A DNA stretch of 30,360 nucleotides from Candidatus Dadabacteria bacterium (GCA_022615255.1 JAKEHC010000204.1:1-30360); one strand, 5' to 3'. Counted from the stretch's first letter, positions 6,570-14,663 are shown. The notes: generated from the sequence alone by a model not told the origin. Numbers and translations: made by a program.

Positions 6570-7622
6570 ATGACTGAAGGGATTAAGAAGCTCTTTGTAT
6601 ACGGCACGTTTCTTCAGGGAGAGCCGCTAAATCATCATTTAAGAAACTGTAAGTTGATCCAGGCTATGGAAATACCAGGAAAGCTTTACAATACTGGAAA
6701 GGGGTATCCCGCAGCCTTGTTTGACTGTAATCCTAAAGAAACCGTAGCCGGAGAGATTTATTATCTTAGCGGTGATTCAGATAAAAAGCTAAAAGAATTA
6801 GATGAAGTGGAGGGTACCAGACTCAACCTGTATAGAAGAAAAGAATTAAGGCATAAAGCTCATCTTCTTTACCTTTATGAAGCTGGAGAAGGATTAAAAG
6901 GCTATCTCAAAAATGAAAACACGATTAATTCAGGAAGCTGGCGTCGCAAAGGTTCGGTTGCCCTCAAAGACCCTCCAGAATTCGCCCTCGCCTTTGAAAA
7001 GCAACAGGAGGAGCGGTACAGGGAATTCCCTCCTAAGGATTCAAGCGGTATGGTGTTCCTGAAGGGGGATATACCAATACTTGTCACGGCGCCACACGCG
7101 ACAAGGCATTTACGCATGAATAAGCTAAAAGAGGAGGAAGAATATACAGGGGCAATCTCTTTAATCCTTCATGCATTAACCGGCTCCCATGCGCTCTATA
7201 CACACTGGGCGTCAAGGATTGATCCTAACTTTTATGACGAATCCCCTTTTAAAAAGAAGCTCACAAAGGTAATAAGAAAATTCGGAATCAGATTCGTACT
7301 CGATTTACACGGCACAAGAGTTCAAAGGGGCAAGGACATATATCCGGGTATTGGAAACAATAGAGAATTTCTCATAGGCAATGATTTATACCTTGATAAA
7401 TTTGAGGAGGTATTAGTATCAAACGAAATTATACTTGGGAGCCTTCACGTCTTCCCAGCATCGATTCAGATGACTGTAACCAAATTTGTTGCGACAAAAC
7501 TAGGGGCGCCAGCAATGCAGATCGAGATTAATGAGAGACTTAGAGAGCCGGAAGGTAACCCAAAAGGTTTCGAAAAACTGATTGACTCCCTCACGGAATA
7601 TATCAATTACATTAAATCCTAA
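6570..7622 (+). CDS. Gamma-glutamylcyclotransferase-like / N-formylglutamate amidohydrolase-like fusion
   Basis: This 350-residue protein appears to have two enzymatic domains. Residues 7-115 show the GGCT/AIG2 fold: LFVYGTFLQGEPLNHHL is the substrate-loop YGT motif, and LDEVEG carries the likely catalytic Glu81. Residues 165-345 resemble N-formylglutamate amidohydrolases: ILVTAPHATRH (His176, His180), VLDLHGTR (His247) and APAMQIEINERLR (Glu319), which fit the zinc ligands and the closing strand of that family. The second assignment is by motif only. Residues 116-164 act as a linker. It begins 16 nt after the amidohydrolase gene, so the two are probably co-transcribed. Whether it acts in amino-acid-derivative salvage or in the futalosine branch is unknown. 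Confidence 0.6.
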   Translation: MTEGIKKLFVYGTFLQGEPLNHHLRNCKLIQAMEIPGKLYNTGKGYPAALFDCNPKETVAGEIYYLSGDSDKKLKELDEVEGTRLNLYRRKELRHKAHLLYLYEAGEGLKGYLKNENTINSGSWRRKGSVALKDPPEFALAFEKQQEERYREFPPKDSSGMVFLKGDIPILVTAPHATRHLRMNKLKEEEEYTGAISLILHALTGSHALYTHWASRIDPNFYDESPFKKKLTKVIRKFGIRFVLDLHGTRVQRGKDIYPGIGNNREFLIGNDLYLDKFEEVLVSNEIILGSLHVFPASIQMTVTKFVATKLGAPAMQIEINERLREPEGNPKGFEKLIDSLTEYINYIKS

Positions 7623-7627
7623 ATATA

Positions 7628-7655
7628 GTAGGGGCACGGCATGCCTTGCCCCTAC
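7628..7655. repeat. Near-perfect 28-bp palindrome between convergent genes
   Basis: GTAGGGGCACGGCA (7628-7641) pairs with TGCCTTGCCCCTAC (7642-7655), with one mismatch in 14. It lies between the stop codons of the fusion gene (+) and mqnD (-), where it could serve as a bidirectional terminator. It has the look of the dispersed TAGGGGCACGGCATGCC-type hairpins seen in many bacterial genomes. Confidence 0.75.
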
Positions 7656-7676
7656 CTTTGCTATGTTCTTTAATCG

Positions 7677-8495
7677 TTAACCTCGAAGAATATCAAGCCT
7701 CACTTTTTCCTTAACAAAGCCTTTTTGAAAAGCCTTGTTAAAAAGAAAATCTAAGGCTTTCTTCCCTTTCTCTCCCATCTCCCTCGTATATTCATTCACA
7801 TACATAAGAACAAACTTTTCGCCTAAATCCTTCTCCATTCCTCTTCCAAACCTAAGAGCATATTCCAAGGCTTCCTCCTTGTGAGATAAACCGTAATCAA
7901 TACTCTCCTTATGAACTCTTAAAATCTCTTTCTGCAAATCGTCATTAATATTCCTTCTCACAGTATTAATCCCTAGAGGAAGAGGTAGAGTAGTATCTTT
8001 AGCCCACATATCTCCAAGATCCATAACCATTTTTAGCCCAAAATCTGTATATGTAAGCTGTCCTTCATGGATAAGAAGTCCTGCCTCAACATTGCCATCC
8101 CTTACAGCAGTCATTATCTCATCAAAGGGCGATTCAACAGGGATAAAACCATCAGCATAAAAACAGAGAAGCAGGTAAGCAGTGGTTAGTTTTCCCGGCA
8201 CACCTATCCTTTTTGCTCCAAGTTCTTTAATATCGTTTTTTGCTACTACAATAGGACCATACCCCTCCCCCATGCTTGCGCCGCATGAAAGAATCCGATA
8301 TTTATCTTGGACGTGAAGATATGAATGAGCAGAGACTGCAGTAACCTCCAATTCGCTGTCTAAAGCGCGTTTATTAAGGGTTTGTATGTCCTCTATCACA
8401 TGAATAAAGTCAATTTTATCTGATGCCACCTTCCCGCTTGCCATACCGTAAAACATGAATGCGTCATCCGCATCCGGACTGTGTCCTAGCTTCAT
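7677..8495 (-). CDS. mqnD: 1,4-dihydroxy-6-naphthoate synthase MqnD
   Basis: MqnD converts cyclic dehypoxanthinylfutalosine to 1,4-dihydroxy-6-naphthoate in the futalosine route to menaquinone. The frame opens at 8558, but the ATG at 8495 gives MKLGHSPDADDAFMFYGM, the standard family start, and a 272-residue protein of usual length. Supporting segments are TAVSAHSY, CGASMGEGYGPIVVA, GKLTTAYLLL, AGLLIHEGQLTY and LPLPLGINTVRR. These belong to the periplasmic-binding-protein-like fold shared with MqnA. It lies downstream of mqnA on the same strand after a 234-bp structured spacer, and converges with the mqnX-linked operon. Confidence 0.92.
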   Translation of the reverse strand: MKLGHSPDADDAFMFYGMASGKVASDKIDFIHVIEDIQTLNKRALDSELEVTAVSAHSYLHVQDKYRILSCGASMGEGYGPIVVAKNDIKELGAKRIGVPGKLTTAYLLLCFYADGFIPVESPFDEIMTAVRDGNVEAGLLIHEGQLTYTDFGLKMVMDLGDMWAKDTTLPLPLGINTVRRNINDDLQKEILRVHKESIDYGLSHKEEALEYALRFGRGMEKDLGEKFVLMYVNEYTREMGEKGKKALDFLFNKAFQKGFVKEKVRLDILRG

Positions 8496-8558
8496 TGTGA
8501 TCTTACTCAAAGTACTTTCTCCATTTCTCAAATTTATTAAAACAGTAACTGTAACCAA

Positions 8559-8729
8559 ACTGTATAGGCAACGAGTCTAGTTCGTTGCCCACCGAAGAAC
8601 AAGACTGATAGGTTACCCCAGTTAAAATGGAAGGCCAAAGCCTTCTTTTTACATCCGTGCTGAAATCTCCTTTCTACCAGTAGCGGAAACCTTTAGGTTT
8701 CTGTCGAAGAGTCCTCTCCGCTTTTCCGC
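8559..8729 (-). other. Structured spacer between mqnA and mqnD
   Basis: No gene is seen here. Three perfect local stems occur: GGCAACGA/TCGTTGCC (8567-8574 with 8582-8589), GAAGGC-CAAA-GCCTTC (8630-8645, followed by T5 on the plus strand), and GAAACC-TTTA-GGTTTC (8686-8701). A longer-range 8-bp match pairs AGCGGAAA (8682-8689) with TTTCCGCT (8723-8730). It could be an RNA leader or processing region for mqnD, or decayed repeat elements. It matches no riboswitch class I recognise. Confidence 0.4.
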
Positions 8730-9527
8730 TCATTCGGAATAAATTTGCAATTCCGGAATTCTCCCGTTTTCTTCGAATTCGGCAAGAAACTTAGCGTAAT
8801 TTAAAATTCCGCTAATCTCTTTCTCACCCAGATCATATCTGATTCTCTCAGTTAGGTATCTAAGACAGATTTCTTCACCCAGCCCTATCTTCCTCGATTC
8901 TATTTTAACAATTCTCTTGACAATCTTTAATCCCATAGACTTTGCCATCTCTAATGCCCGAAGATTTCTACCGAGTTTAATCCCCTCATTCACAGCATAG
9001 ACAGCGTATACAAAGGGAAGACCAGTTTCATTAGTCCATATCTCACCGAGATCAAAAAGCCTATATCCATTAGGAGGATTGTATCTTAGCTTAAGACCCG
9101 TATTGCCAATTAGCATCCCCCCGTCTACGCCATTAAGAAACTCCTCGTTAGCTTCTCTCCGAAAATAAACAGGGGAGATTTTATTAAAGACCTCTAAGAT
9201 TATCCTTAGAAGTGCTGTGGAGCTCTGGGATCTAGCATCTACAGCGACTGTCCTAAGTCTTTTTATCTCCGATTTGGATACTAGAATGACGCTGTCTACT
9301 TTCCCATAAGATGAAATCGAAATATTAGGCACAATTTCGTAGTTTCCCCTTTTAACTATCTCGGCGACAGGAATGAGCCCTAAGTCTACACCTTTTCCAA
9401 AAAGAAGGGTGGACAAATTTGAAGGCGATGCGTAGGAAATCTCAAAATCGTGCTGGATTAATCTTTCTTCCAGAGGAAAAACCAACGGTTTTACGTTTAA
9501 GAATGGCACAGAGCCTAGTTTAATCAA
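8730..9527 (-). CDS. mqnA: Chorismate dehydratase MqnA
   Basis: MqnA removes water from chorismate to give 3-enolpyruvylbenzoate, the first step of the futalosine menaquinone pathway. The 265-residue protein starts IKLGSVPFLNVKPL and shows YASPSNLSTLL, DLGLIPVAEI, DARSQSSTALLRI, LIGNTGLKL and EIWTNETGLPFVYAVYAV, all typical of MqnA. The start is TTG at 9527, supported by AGGAG about nine bases upstream on the minus strand and by alignment with the usual family start. It is upstream of mqnD on the same strand. Confidence 0.93.
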   Translation of the reverse strand: MIKLGSVPFLNVKPLVFPLEERLIQHDFEISYASPSNLSTLLFGKGVDLGLIPVAEIVKRGNYEIVPNISISSYGKVDSVILVSKSEIKRLRTVAVDARSQSSTALLRIILEVFNKISPVYFRREANEEFLNGVDGGMLIGNTGLKLRYNPPNGYRLFDLGEIWTNETGLPFVYAVYAVNEGIKLGRNLRALEMAKSMGLKIVKRIVKIESRKIGLGEEICLRYLTERIRYDLGEKEISGILNYAKFLAEFEENGRIPELQIYSE

Positions 9528-9552
9528 TAGTACTTCTCCTATTTCGCTGTTC

Positions 9553-9622
9553 GTGGCTCGTGTATCGTGAATCGAATATCATGCATCGAAGATTTAATCA
9601 CAAAACCCGAACAACGAGCCAC
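9553..9622. repeat. Imperfect palindrome between dgt-like gene and mqnA
   Basis: GTGGCTCGTGTATCG (from 9553) and CGAACAACGAGCCAC (to 9622) pair over about 12 of 15 positions with a perfect 9-bp GTGGCTCGT/ACGAGCCAC core. The interior is made of ATCG-type words (GTATCGTGAATCGAATATC). It belongs to the same general class as the other intergenic palindromes but has a different core sequence. Confidence 0.55.
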
Positions 9623-9627
9623 AGGGT

Positions 9628-10677
9628 TTAGAACGTGCTCAAATCCCCCTGCCAACGTTTTGGTAAAAATATCTTTTCATATATTGAAATAGCGTATGAA
9701 TCCGTCATGCCAGCAATAAAATCGCATACCGCACGCTCGATCGGCTCTGAGGTTCCAGGGGTCTTTCCATACAATTTCCAGAACTCTTCAGGGTTAGAAC
9801 ACAGGTATTCGTAAAGCTCCTTCATTAACTTTGAGGCCTTGAGAAAGTTCTTCCTTATTTTCTCATTCATGTAAACTGTATCAAATAGGTAGCTCCTGAG
9901 TTTAACTATAGCCTCTTCAACCTCTTTGCTCATGACTACCTTTCTTTCGCCTAGCCTTTTAGTCTCGAAGATGATATCCGTAACCATCTTGTTTATTCTT
10001 TCCGAATTAGTCTTTCCAAGAACCATTACGCATTCACCTGGGACATCGTCAATTGTAATAATCTCCGCCCGTATCGCATCGTCAACATCGTGGTTTGCAT
10101 AAGCTACCAAATCAGATAGCCTCACTACCTGCCCCTCCATCGTTTCAGGATTATATTTCGGATTATCCAGAGGTCCCATACCCTTAGAGTGTTTAGAAAT
10201 CCCGTCTCTTACCTCGTATGTCAGGTTTAAGCCCTGACCGTTACGCTCTAGCACATCTACAACCCGCAGGCTGTGTATCACGTGTTTAAACCCACCTGGG
10301 AATATTTCATTAAGGGCAGCCTCGCCTGCATGACCGAATGGCGTATGACCCAGATCGTGCCCCAAAGCGATTGCCTCCGTTAAATCCTCATTAAGTTTTA
10401 GGGCTTTTGAGATTGTTCTTGCAATCTGAGAGACCTCTATTACGTGGGTAAGTCTAGTTCTGTAGTGGTCCCCGGTTGGAGCAAGAAAGACCTGAGTTTT
10501 ATGTTTCAGCCTTCGGAACGACTTGGAATGTATTACTCTGTCCCTATCCCTTTGAAAAACGGGCCGGATGGGACAGGGTTCTTCAGGTTTTATTCTTCCT
10601 TTGGTTGCAGAGCTCAAAGTCGCAAACGGAGAAAGCACCTTTCTTTCCATCTCTTCGAGCTCTTCTCTTATCGTCAA
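9628..10677 (-). CDS. dgt: dGTPase-like HD-domain triphosphohydrolase
   Basis: Proteins of this family cleave dNTPs to deoxynucleosides and triphosphate, helping control dNTP pools. The 349-residue protein has the full dGTPase pattern: RDRDRVIHSKSFRRLKHKTQV, then HYRTRLTHVIEV with metal-binding His78, then the HD motif LGHDLGHTPFGHAGE with His107-Asp108, and a later Asp in VRLSDLVAYANHDVDDA. The length fits the shorter dGTPase-like (type 2) proteins rather than the 500-residue E. coli Dgt. The start is TTG at 10677 with AGAGG seven bases upstream. Confidence 0.9.
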   Translation of the reverse strand: MTIREELEEMERKVLSPFATLSSATKGRIKPEEPCPIRPVFQRDRDRVIHSKSFRRLKHKTQVFLAPTGDHYRTRLTHVIEVSQIARTISKALKLNEDLTEAIALGHDLGHTPFGHAGEAALNEIFPGGFKHVIHSLRVVDVLERNGQGLNLTYEVRDGISKHSKGMGPLDNPKYNPETMEGQVVRLSDLVAYANHDVDDAIRAEIITIDDVPGECVMVLGKTNSERINKMVTDIIFETKRLGERKVVMSKEVEEAIVKLRSYLFDTVYMNEKIRKNFLKASKLMKELYEYLCSNPEEFWKLYGKTPGTSEPIERAVCDFIAGMTDSYAISIYEKIFLPKRWQGDLSTF

Positions 10678-10743
10678 TCTAGAACCTCTATGAAATAATT
10701 ATGTCATTATCCAAATCTGCAGAAATTTTTTCCGTCAATGAAT

Positions 10744-10856
10744 AAGCTCCAATAACCAAATCACAATTCCCAAACGAATCGAAAGTTCCAAATTCATGAT
10801 GTTTTGTAATTGGAATTTATGGATTGGTGGTTGTTTGTGTTTTGATGCTTGTAACT
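10744..10856. repeat. Long imperfect palindrome built of AACCAAAT-type words
   Basis: The left half (AAGCTCCAATAACCAAATCAC...TTCCAAATTC) and right half (AATTGGAATTTATGGATTGG...GATGCTTG) are loosely complementary over about 50 bases around the TGATGTTTTG centre. It fills most of the 198-bp gap between hisF and the dgt-like gene, where I see no coding sequence. Confidence 0.5.
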
Positions 10857-10875
10857 TGGAAATTGAAGCTTCATA

Positions 10876-11634
10876 TTATATTCTAATCTGGACCTCTTTT
10901 CGTCTTAAAAACTCCTTTGCTTCACTGATAGAGTACTCACCATAATGAAAAATGGATGCAACGAGTGCGGCATCGGCTTCTCCAGAAGTCAGCCCTTCGT
11001 AGAGGTGTTCTAGATTCCCCGCGCCTCCCGATGCAATCACGGGAATACCTACACTCCGGGATACAGCCTTTGTTAGGTCCAGGTCATATCCTGCTTTGGT
11101 ACCGTCCTTATCCATGCTTGTAAGAAGAATTTCTCCAGCTCCATATTCCTCCATTTTTCGAGCCCACTCCACCGCATCTATGCCAGCAGGGTTCCTTCCA
11201 CCATGAGTAAAAACATCCCATCCGGTCTCGGATGCCTTTTTTGCGTCTATAGCAACAACTATACACTGACTTCCGAATCTGTCAGCGGCTTTCTTAACAA
11301 ATTCAGGCTCCTTTACAGCGGCCGTGTTTATTGAAATCTTATCTGCACCTGCAAGAAGGAGTTGCCTGATGTCTTCCAAGCTTCTTACCCCACCACCGAC
11401 AGTTAGTGGAACAAATACCTCACCCGCTGTGCGCTCAACAACATCAATCATTGTTTTTCTTTCTTCGAACGAAGCGGTAATATCAAGAAATGTAATTTCG
11501 TCAGCGCCCTCTTTGCTGTAATACTTTGCAATTTCAACAGGGTCTCCCGCATCTTTGAGATTTAAGAATTTCACTCCCTTTACTACCCTTCCATCTTTTA
11601 CATCAAGGCAGGGAATTATTCTTTTTGCAAGCAT
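10876..11634 (-). CDS. hisF: Imidazole glycerol phosphate synthase cyclase subunit HisF
   Basis: HisF receives ammonia from HisH and turns PRFAR into imidazole glycerol phosphate and AICAR in histidine synthesis. The 252-residue beta/alpha barrel has both catalytic aspartates, Asp11 (IIPCLDVKDGRVVKG) and Asp130 (CIVVAIDAKK), plus phosphate-binding loops LTVGGGVRS and VIASGGAGN. It starts at ATG 11634, with AGAGG seven bases upstream at the edge of a palindromic repeat. It follows hisA on the same strand; hisH is not in the window. Confidence 0.97.
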   Translation of the reverse strand: MLAKRIIPCLDVKDGRVVKGVKFLNLKDAGDPVEIAKYYSKEGADEITFLDITASFEERKTMIDVVERTAGEVFVPLTVGGGVRSLEDIRQLLLAGADKISINTAAVKEPEFVKKAADRFGSQCIVVAIDAKKASETGWDVFTHGGRNPAGIDAVEWARKMEEYGAGEILLTSMDKDGTKAGYDLDLTKAVSRSVGIPVIASGGAGNLEHLYEGLTSGEADAALVASIFHYGEYSISEAKEFLRRKEVQIRI

Positions 11635-11645
11635 AATAAAACCTC

Positions 11646-11720
11646 TAACTCTGAGCCACGGAGGGCACAGAGAAAAAAATTAAATTTTTCCTCTCTCTGT
11701 GTTCTCTGTGGCTAGAGTTA
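11646..11720. repeat. 75-bp palindrome joining hisA stop to hisF ribosome-binding site
   Basis: The left arm, from TAACTCTGAGCCACGG to GGCACAGAG (11646-11672), and the right arm, from CTCTGTGTTCTC to GGCTAGAGTTA (11695-11720), are strongly complementary apart from a small bulge and a few mismatches. The terminal TTA is the hisA stop codon read on the minus strand, and the other edge overlaps the AGAGGT sequence upstream of hisF. A GCCAC...GGCACAGAG hairpin of this type recurs in many bacterial genomes. Confidence 0.75.
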
Positions 11721-12440
11721 CGAAAACCTTTGTATAGCCTCCCTCAAGTTGATTTTACCAGTATAAATGGATTTACCTAGAATAACTCCTACAAGACCGG
11801 ACTCCTTCAATGAGGAAAGTTCTGCTATATTCTCAAGAGACGAAATACCGCCGGATGCTATTACAGGAATAGTAGAAGATTTAACGAACCTCCCAACAGC
11901 AGTTATATTAACTCCCCCCAACGTCCCGTCACGCTCAATATCCGTATGAATAATTATAGAGACCCCATACCCTTTTAAATCATTAAGTAAATCTTCGATA
12001 TTTACATTAATCACTTCCTTCCATCCTTTTACCGCAATCCTTCCCATCTTTGTATCTATTCCTACACCTACTTTTTCGGGGAAATTATTGCATACCTCGA
12101 TCAGCAATTTACTATTCTGAATGGCAGATGTTCCGAGAATAACCCTTTTTACACCTGCACTTATATATTTTTCCACCGTTTTTAAGTTTCTTATCCCACC
12201 TCCTACCTGAATATCGGAAGAAACTGTATTTGCTATATCCCTTATTATCTCAAAATTTCCTGGCTCCCCTGTAAATGCGCCGTCAAGGTCAACCACATGA
12301 ATTAGGCTCGCTCCGCAGTTTTCCCATTTTCTCGCAGTTTCTAATGGATACTCGGAGAAAACCGTTTCCGTTCCTTCTTCCCCCTTCAGAAGCCTGACGC
12401 ATTTTCCTCCCTTTAAGTCAATAGCCGGAATAATAAGCAA
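11718..12440 (-). CDS. hisA: ProFAR isomerase HisA
   Basis: HisA isomerises ProFAR to PRFAR, the step immediately before HisF. The 240-residue barrel has catalytic Asp8 (IIPAIDLKGGKCVRL) and Asp129 (VGVGIDTKMG), as well as the phosphate loops IQVGGGIRN and VIASGGISS. The start is TTG at 12440, which directly abuts the TAA of the upstream lipoprotein gene (TAATTG); GGAG lies about nine bases upstream inside that gene, indicating translational coupling. Its own stop codon lies in the arm of a palindromic repeat shared with the hisF leader. Confidence 0.96.
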   Translation of the reverse strand: MLIIPAIDLKGGKCVRLLKGEEGTETVFSEYPLETARKWENCGASLIHVVDLDGAFTGEPGNFEIIRDIANTVSSDIQVGGGIRNLKTVEKYISAGVKRVILGTSAIQNSKLLIEVCNNFPEKVGVGIDTKMGRIAVKGWKEVINVNIEDLLNDLKGYGVSIIIHTDIERDGTLGGVNITAVGRFVKSSTIPVIASGGISSLENIAELSSLKESGLVGVILGKSIYTGKINLREAIQRFS

Positions 12441-13091
12441 TTACCTTTGCTCCAGAAATTTATTAAGCTCATCTACAACCTCAATCACTCCTTCCTTAGC
12501 AAGTTCATCCGCTGATATCCATCTTCCCTTTCTTTTGAAAAACTTTCCAACCTCAACCACATTCTCAAAAAGCGGTCTCTGAGTTTCGGCAAAATAGTTC
12601 TCCCAGATCTTTTCTCCATTTGCTGTACTCAGTAAATCAACGCTAAAAGCAACAGATGCAGGGGATGACACCCCTAACTCCCCTCCTTCTCTTTCGCTAT
12701 ATGCGACTATTCTTCCGATTATCACAGCTTGAGCCCCTAAATTATTACCAACTTTTAACGCTACTTCTCTGTCCGGCAACTCTGGATATTCAGCTTCTAC
12801 CCTTGTAAATTCAGAGGTAGAGCTTTCAAGAGGAACTATATTTACCTTTAATATCTTTGATATCAGCTCATTATAGAGAACATCAGTCACATACTGCTCC
12901 TTGCCCGGTGTAACCTCTGTGTCAGAGGAAAACGGAACCAATGCGATTTTTTTTATCTCAATACTTACATAAATCGGCCTTTCAGAAACTTGCTGAGGGC
13001 TCTTCTCCACCCTCTGAATCGGAACACTGCAGGAAAGTATAAAGATACAAAAAAGAGCTATCGAATATGGGGAAAAATTAAATGTTTTCAT
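12441..13091 (-). CDS. Predicted lipoprotein, CsgG/LpoB-like
   Basis: From ATG 13091 this is a 216-residue protein with a lipoprotein-type signal: a short hydrophobic stretch ending IALFCIFILSC, with Cys21 as likely lipid anchor. The frame is open to 13232, but the extra residues there are unlike a signal peptide. The mature part has KKIALVPFSSDT (a strand often opening CsgG/LpoB/PelC-type domains), LGAQAVIIGRIVAY and an ending with conserved-looking Trp/Lys-rich FFKRKGRWIS. The family is inferred from this strand pattern. A role at the outer membrane is likely, but the function is unknown. It overlaps nothing and leads directly into hisA. It is transcribed divergently from the EVE gene. Confidence 0.65.
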   Translation of the reverse strand: MKTFNFSPYSIALFCIFILSCSVPIQRVEKSPQQVSERPIYVSIEIKKIALVPFSSDTEVTPGKEQYVTDVLYNELISKILKVNIVPLESSTSEFTRVEAEYPELPDREVALKVGNNLGAQAVIIGRIVAYSEREGGELGVSSPASVAFSVDLLSTANGEKIWENYFAETQRPLFENVVEVGKFFKRKGRWISADELAKEGVIEVVDELNKFLEQR

Positions 13092-13197
13092 ATATATATA
13101 AATATACAGGAATATGAGGTTAATTAAAGAACTATCAGAGAAAACCAGATGACACAAAACTTGAAAAGTGCCGGTTTGGCGTTCTATAATAAGAAGC

Positions 13198-13611
13198 ATG
13201 AAATACTGGCTGGTAAAATCCGAGCCATTCAAATATTCCTGGGAAATGTTCCTAAAAGACCGCTCGACCTACTGGGATGGTGTAAGAAACTATCAGGCAA
13301 GAAACAATCTAAAAAGTATGAAAATCGGGGACACAGTCCTTTTTTATCACAGCAACGAAGGACTAGAGGTAGTAGGCATTGCGAAGGTAATAAAAGAAGC
13401 CTATCAAGACCCAACAACAAATGACGAACGCTGGGTAGTTGTAGACCTAAAGCCTCAAGAGACTCTAAAAAAGCCTGTATCTTTAGATGAAATCAAAAAG
13501 GACAAACGCTTGAAAAACATCGCCCTCATCAAACAAAGCCGCCTCTCAGTCATGCCCCTTACAAAAGAGGAATATGAGATGATAGTAGATAAGGGGAGGG
13601 GGAAAATATAG
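13198..13611 (+). CDS. EVE-domain (PUA-like) protein
   Basis: EVE domains bind modified bases in DNA or RNA; bacterial members are often single-domain proteins of about 140-150 residues. The ATG at 13198 gives 137 residues starting MKYWLVKSEPFKYSWEMF, the classical EVE opening. Then follow YWDGVRNYQARNNLK (the pocket-forming WxGVRNYxARN motif), IGDTVLFYHSN, and VVGIAKV near the middle. A GTG at 13168 would add ten non-family residues. It lies alone on the plus strand, divergent from the lipoprotein-hisA-hisF genes and convergent with pheS. No restriction or modification gene is next to it. Confidence 0.93.
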   Translation: MKYWLVKSEPFKYSWEMFLKDRSTYWDGVRNYQARNNLKSMKIGDTVLFYHSNEGLEVVGIAKVIKEAYQDPTTNDERWVVVDLKPQETLKKPVSLDEIKKDKRLKNIALIKQSRLSVMPLTKEEYEMIVDKGRGKI

Positions 13612-13631
13612 GAATCCTTCAGTTCCCTAAT

Positions 13632-14651
13632 CTAAGAAAACTGCCTCAAGAACCTAATATCGTTTTCAAAAAATAACCTTATGTCGTTTATGCCGAATTT
13701 GAGCATGGTGATTCTTTCAACGCCCATTCCGAATGCAAACCCTGTGTAGCGATCTGGGTCGTAATTGACGCTTTTAAACACCTCAGGGTCTACCATCCCG
13801 CATCCAAGAATCTCAAGCCATCCGGAGTTCTTACAAACCCTGCATCCCTTTCCTCCGCAGATTACACACTCAATATCAACCTCCGCACTAGGCTCTGTGA
13901 AAGGAAAAAAGCTTGGCCTGAATCTAACGCTAATGTTCGCTCCAAACATTACTCTTACAAATTCAGTAAGCACTCCTTTTAAATCAGCAAACGTTACGTG
14001 CTCGTCAACCAAAAGCCCTTCTACCTGATGAAACATAGGCGTGTGTGAAACGTCGCTATCGCATCTATAAACCTTCCCTGGGGCAATTATCTTCACAGGA
14101 GGCTTCTCTTTTTCCATAATCCTAATTTGAACAGGAGAGGTGTGTGTTCTAAGAACTATCTCATCTGAGATATAAAATGTATCCTGCATATCGCGGGCTG
14201 GATGGTCTTTAGGAATATTGAGAGCCTCAAAATTATAGTAATCAAGCTCGACTTCAGGGCCTTCTGCAACCTCAAACCCCATCCGCTCGAAGATTGATAT
14301 AATCTCTTCCATCATCTGGGTTATAGGATGCTTTCCGCCGAGACGAATCCCCCGACCGGGAAGAGTAATGTCCAACCGTTCTTTAAGAAGCACACCTGTT
14401 TTTTTCTCTTCTTTTATTTCTTCGAGTCTCTTCTCAAATAGGGTCTCTATAAAATTCTTCACTTCGTTTATGAGGCGTCCCATCTCGGGCCTTTCGGACT
14501 CTGGAACCTCTGGCATTTTTTTTAGAAACTCGGTGATAACCCCCTTTCTTCCGAGAAATCTTGCCTTAACTTTTTGGAGAGAAACCTCATCAGAGGTTTT
14601 CTTTATCTCATTTTCAGATTCAAGTCTTATCCCTTCCAGTTTTTCTTTCAA
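13632..14651 (-). CDS. pheS: Phenylalanyl-tRNA synthetase alpha subunit PheS
   Basis: PheS is the catalytic subunit of the alpha2-beta2 enzyme that charges tRNA-Phe. The 339 residues contain the N-terminal coiled coil (about 1-90), motif 2 (KVYRCDSDVSHTPMFHQVEG), FTEPSAEVDIECVICGG and motif 3 (GFAFGMGVERITMLKFGI). Residues around 260-275 add two CxxC pairs (CVICGGKGCRVCKNSGW), a zinc-ribbon-like insertion seen in many bacterial PheS. The start is TTG at 14651, with GGAG seven to eight bases upstream. pheT does not follow; downstream is the convergent EVE gene, so the beta subunit must be elsewhere. Confidence 0.96.
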   Translation of the reverse strand: MKEKLEGIRLESENEIKKTSDEVSLQKVKARFLGRKGVITEFLKKMPEVPESERPEMGRLINEVKNFIETLFEKRLEEIKEEKKTGVLLKERLDITLPGRGIRLGGKHPITQMMEEIISIFERMGFEVAEGPEVELDYYNFEALNIPKDHPARDMQDTFYISDEIVLRTHTSPVQIRIMEKEKPPVKIIAPGKVYRCDSDVSHTPMFHQVEGLLVDEHVTFADLKGVLTEFVRVMFGANISVRFRPSFFPFTEPSAEVDIECVICGGKGCRVCKNSGWLEILGCGMVDPEVFKSVNYDPDRYTGFAFGMGVERITMLKFGINDIRLFFENDIRFLRQFS

Positions 14652-14663
14652 TTTTTGACTCCT

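Noticed and set aside
8630..8650. Plus-strand intrinsic terminator (GAAGGC hairpin plus T5)
   Set aside because: No plus-strand gene ends nearby; the upstream plus-strand gene stops 1 kb earlier at a better palindrome. Kept only as part of the structured spacer.
10444..10698. Plus-strand open frames opposite the dgt-like gene
   Set aside because: They are antisense to a highly conserved HD-domain coding region and their composition is not protein-like.
13149..13424. Alternative frame overlapping the EVE gene
   Set aside because: The EVE frame carries all family motifs; this one is a basic, motif-free shadow.
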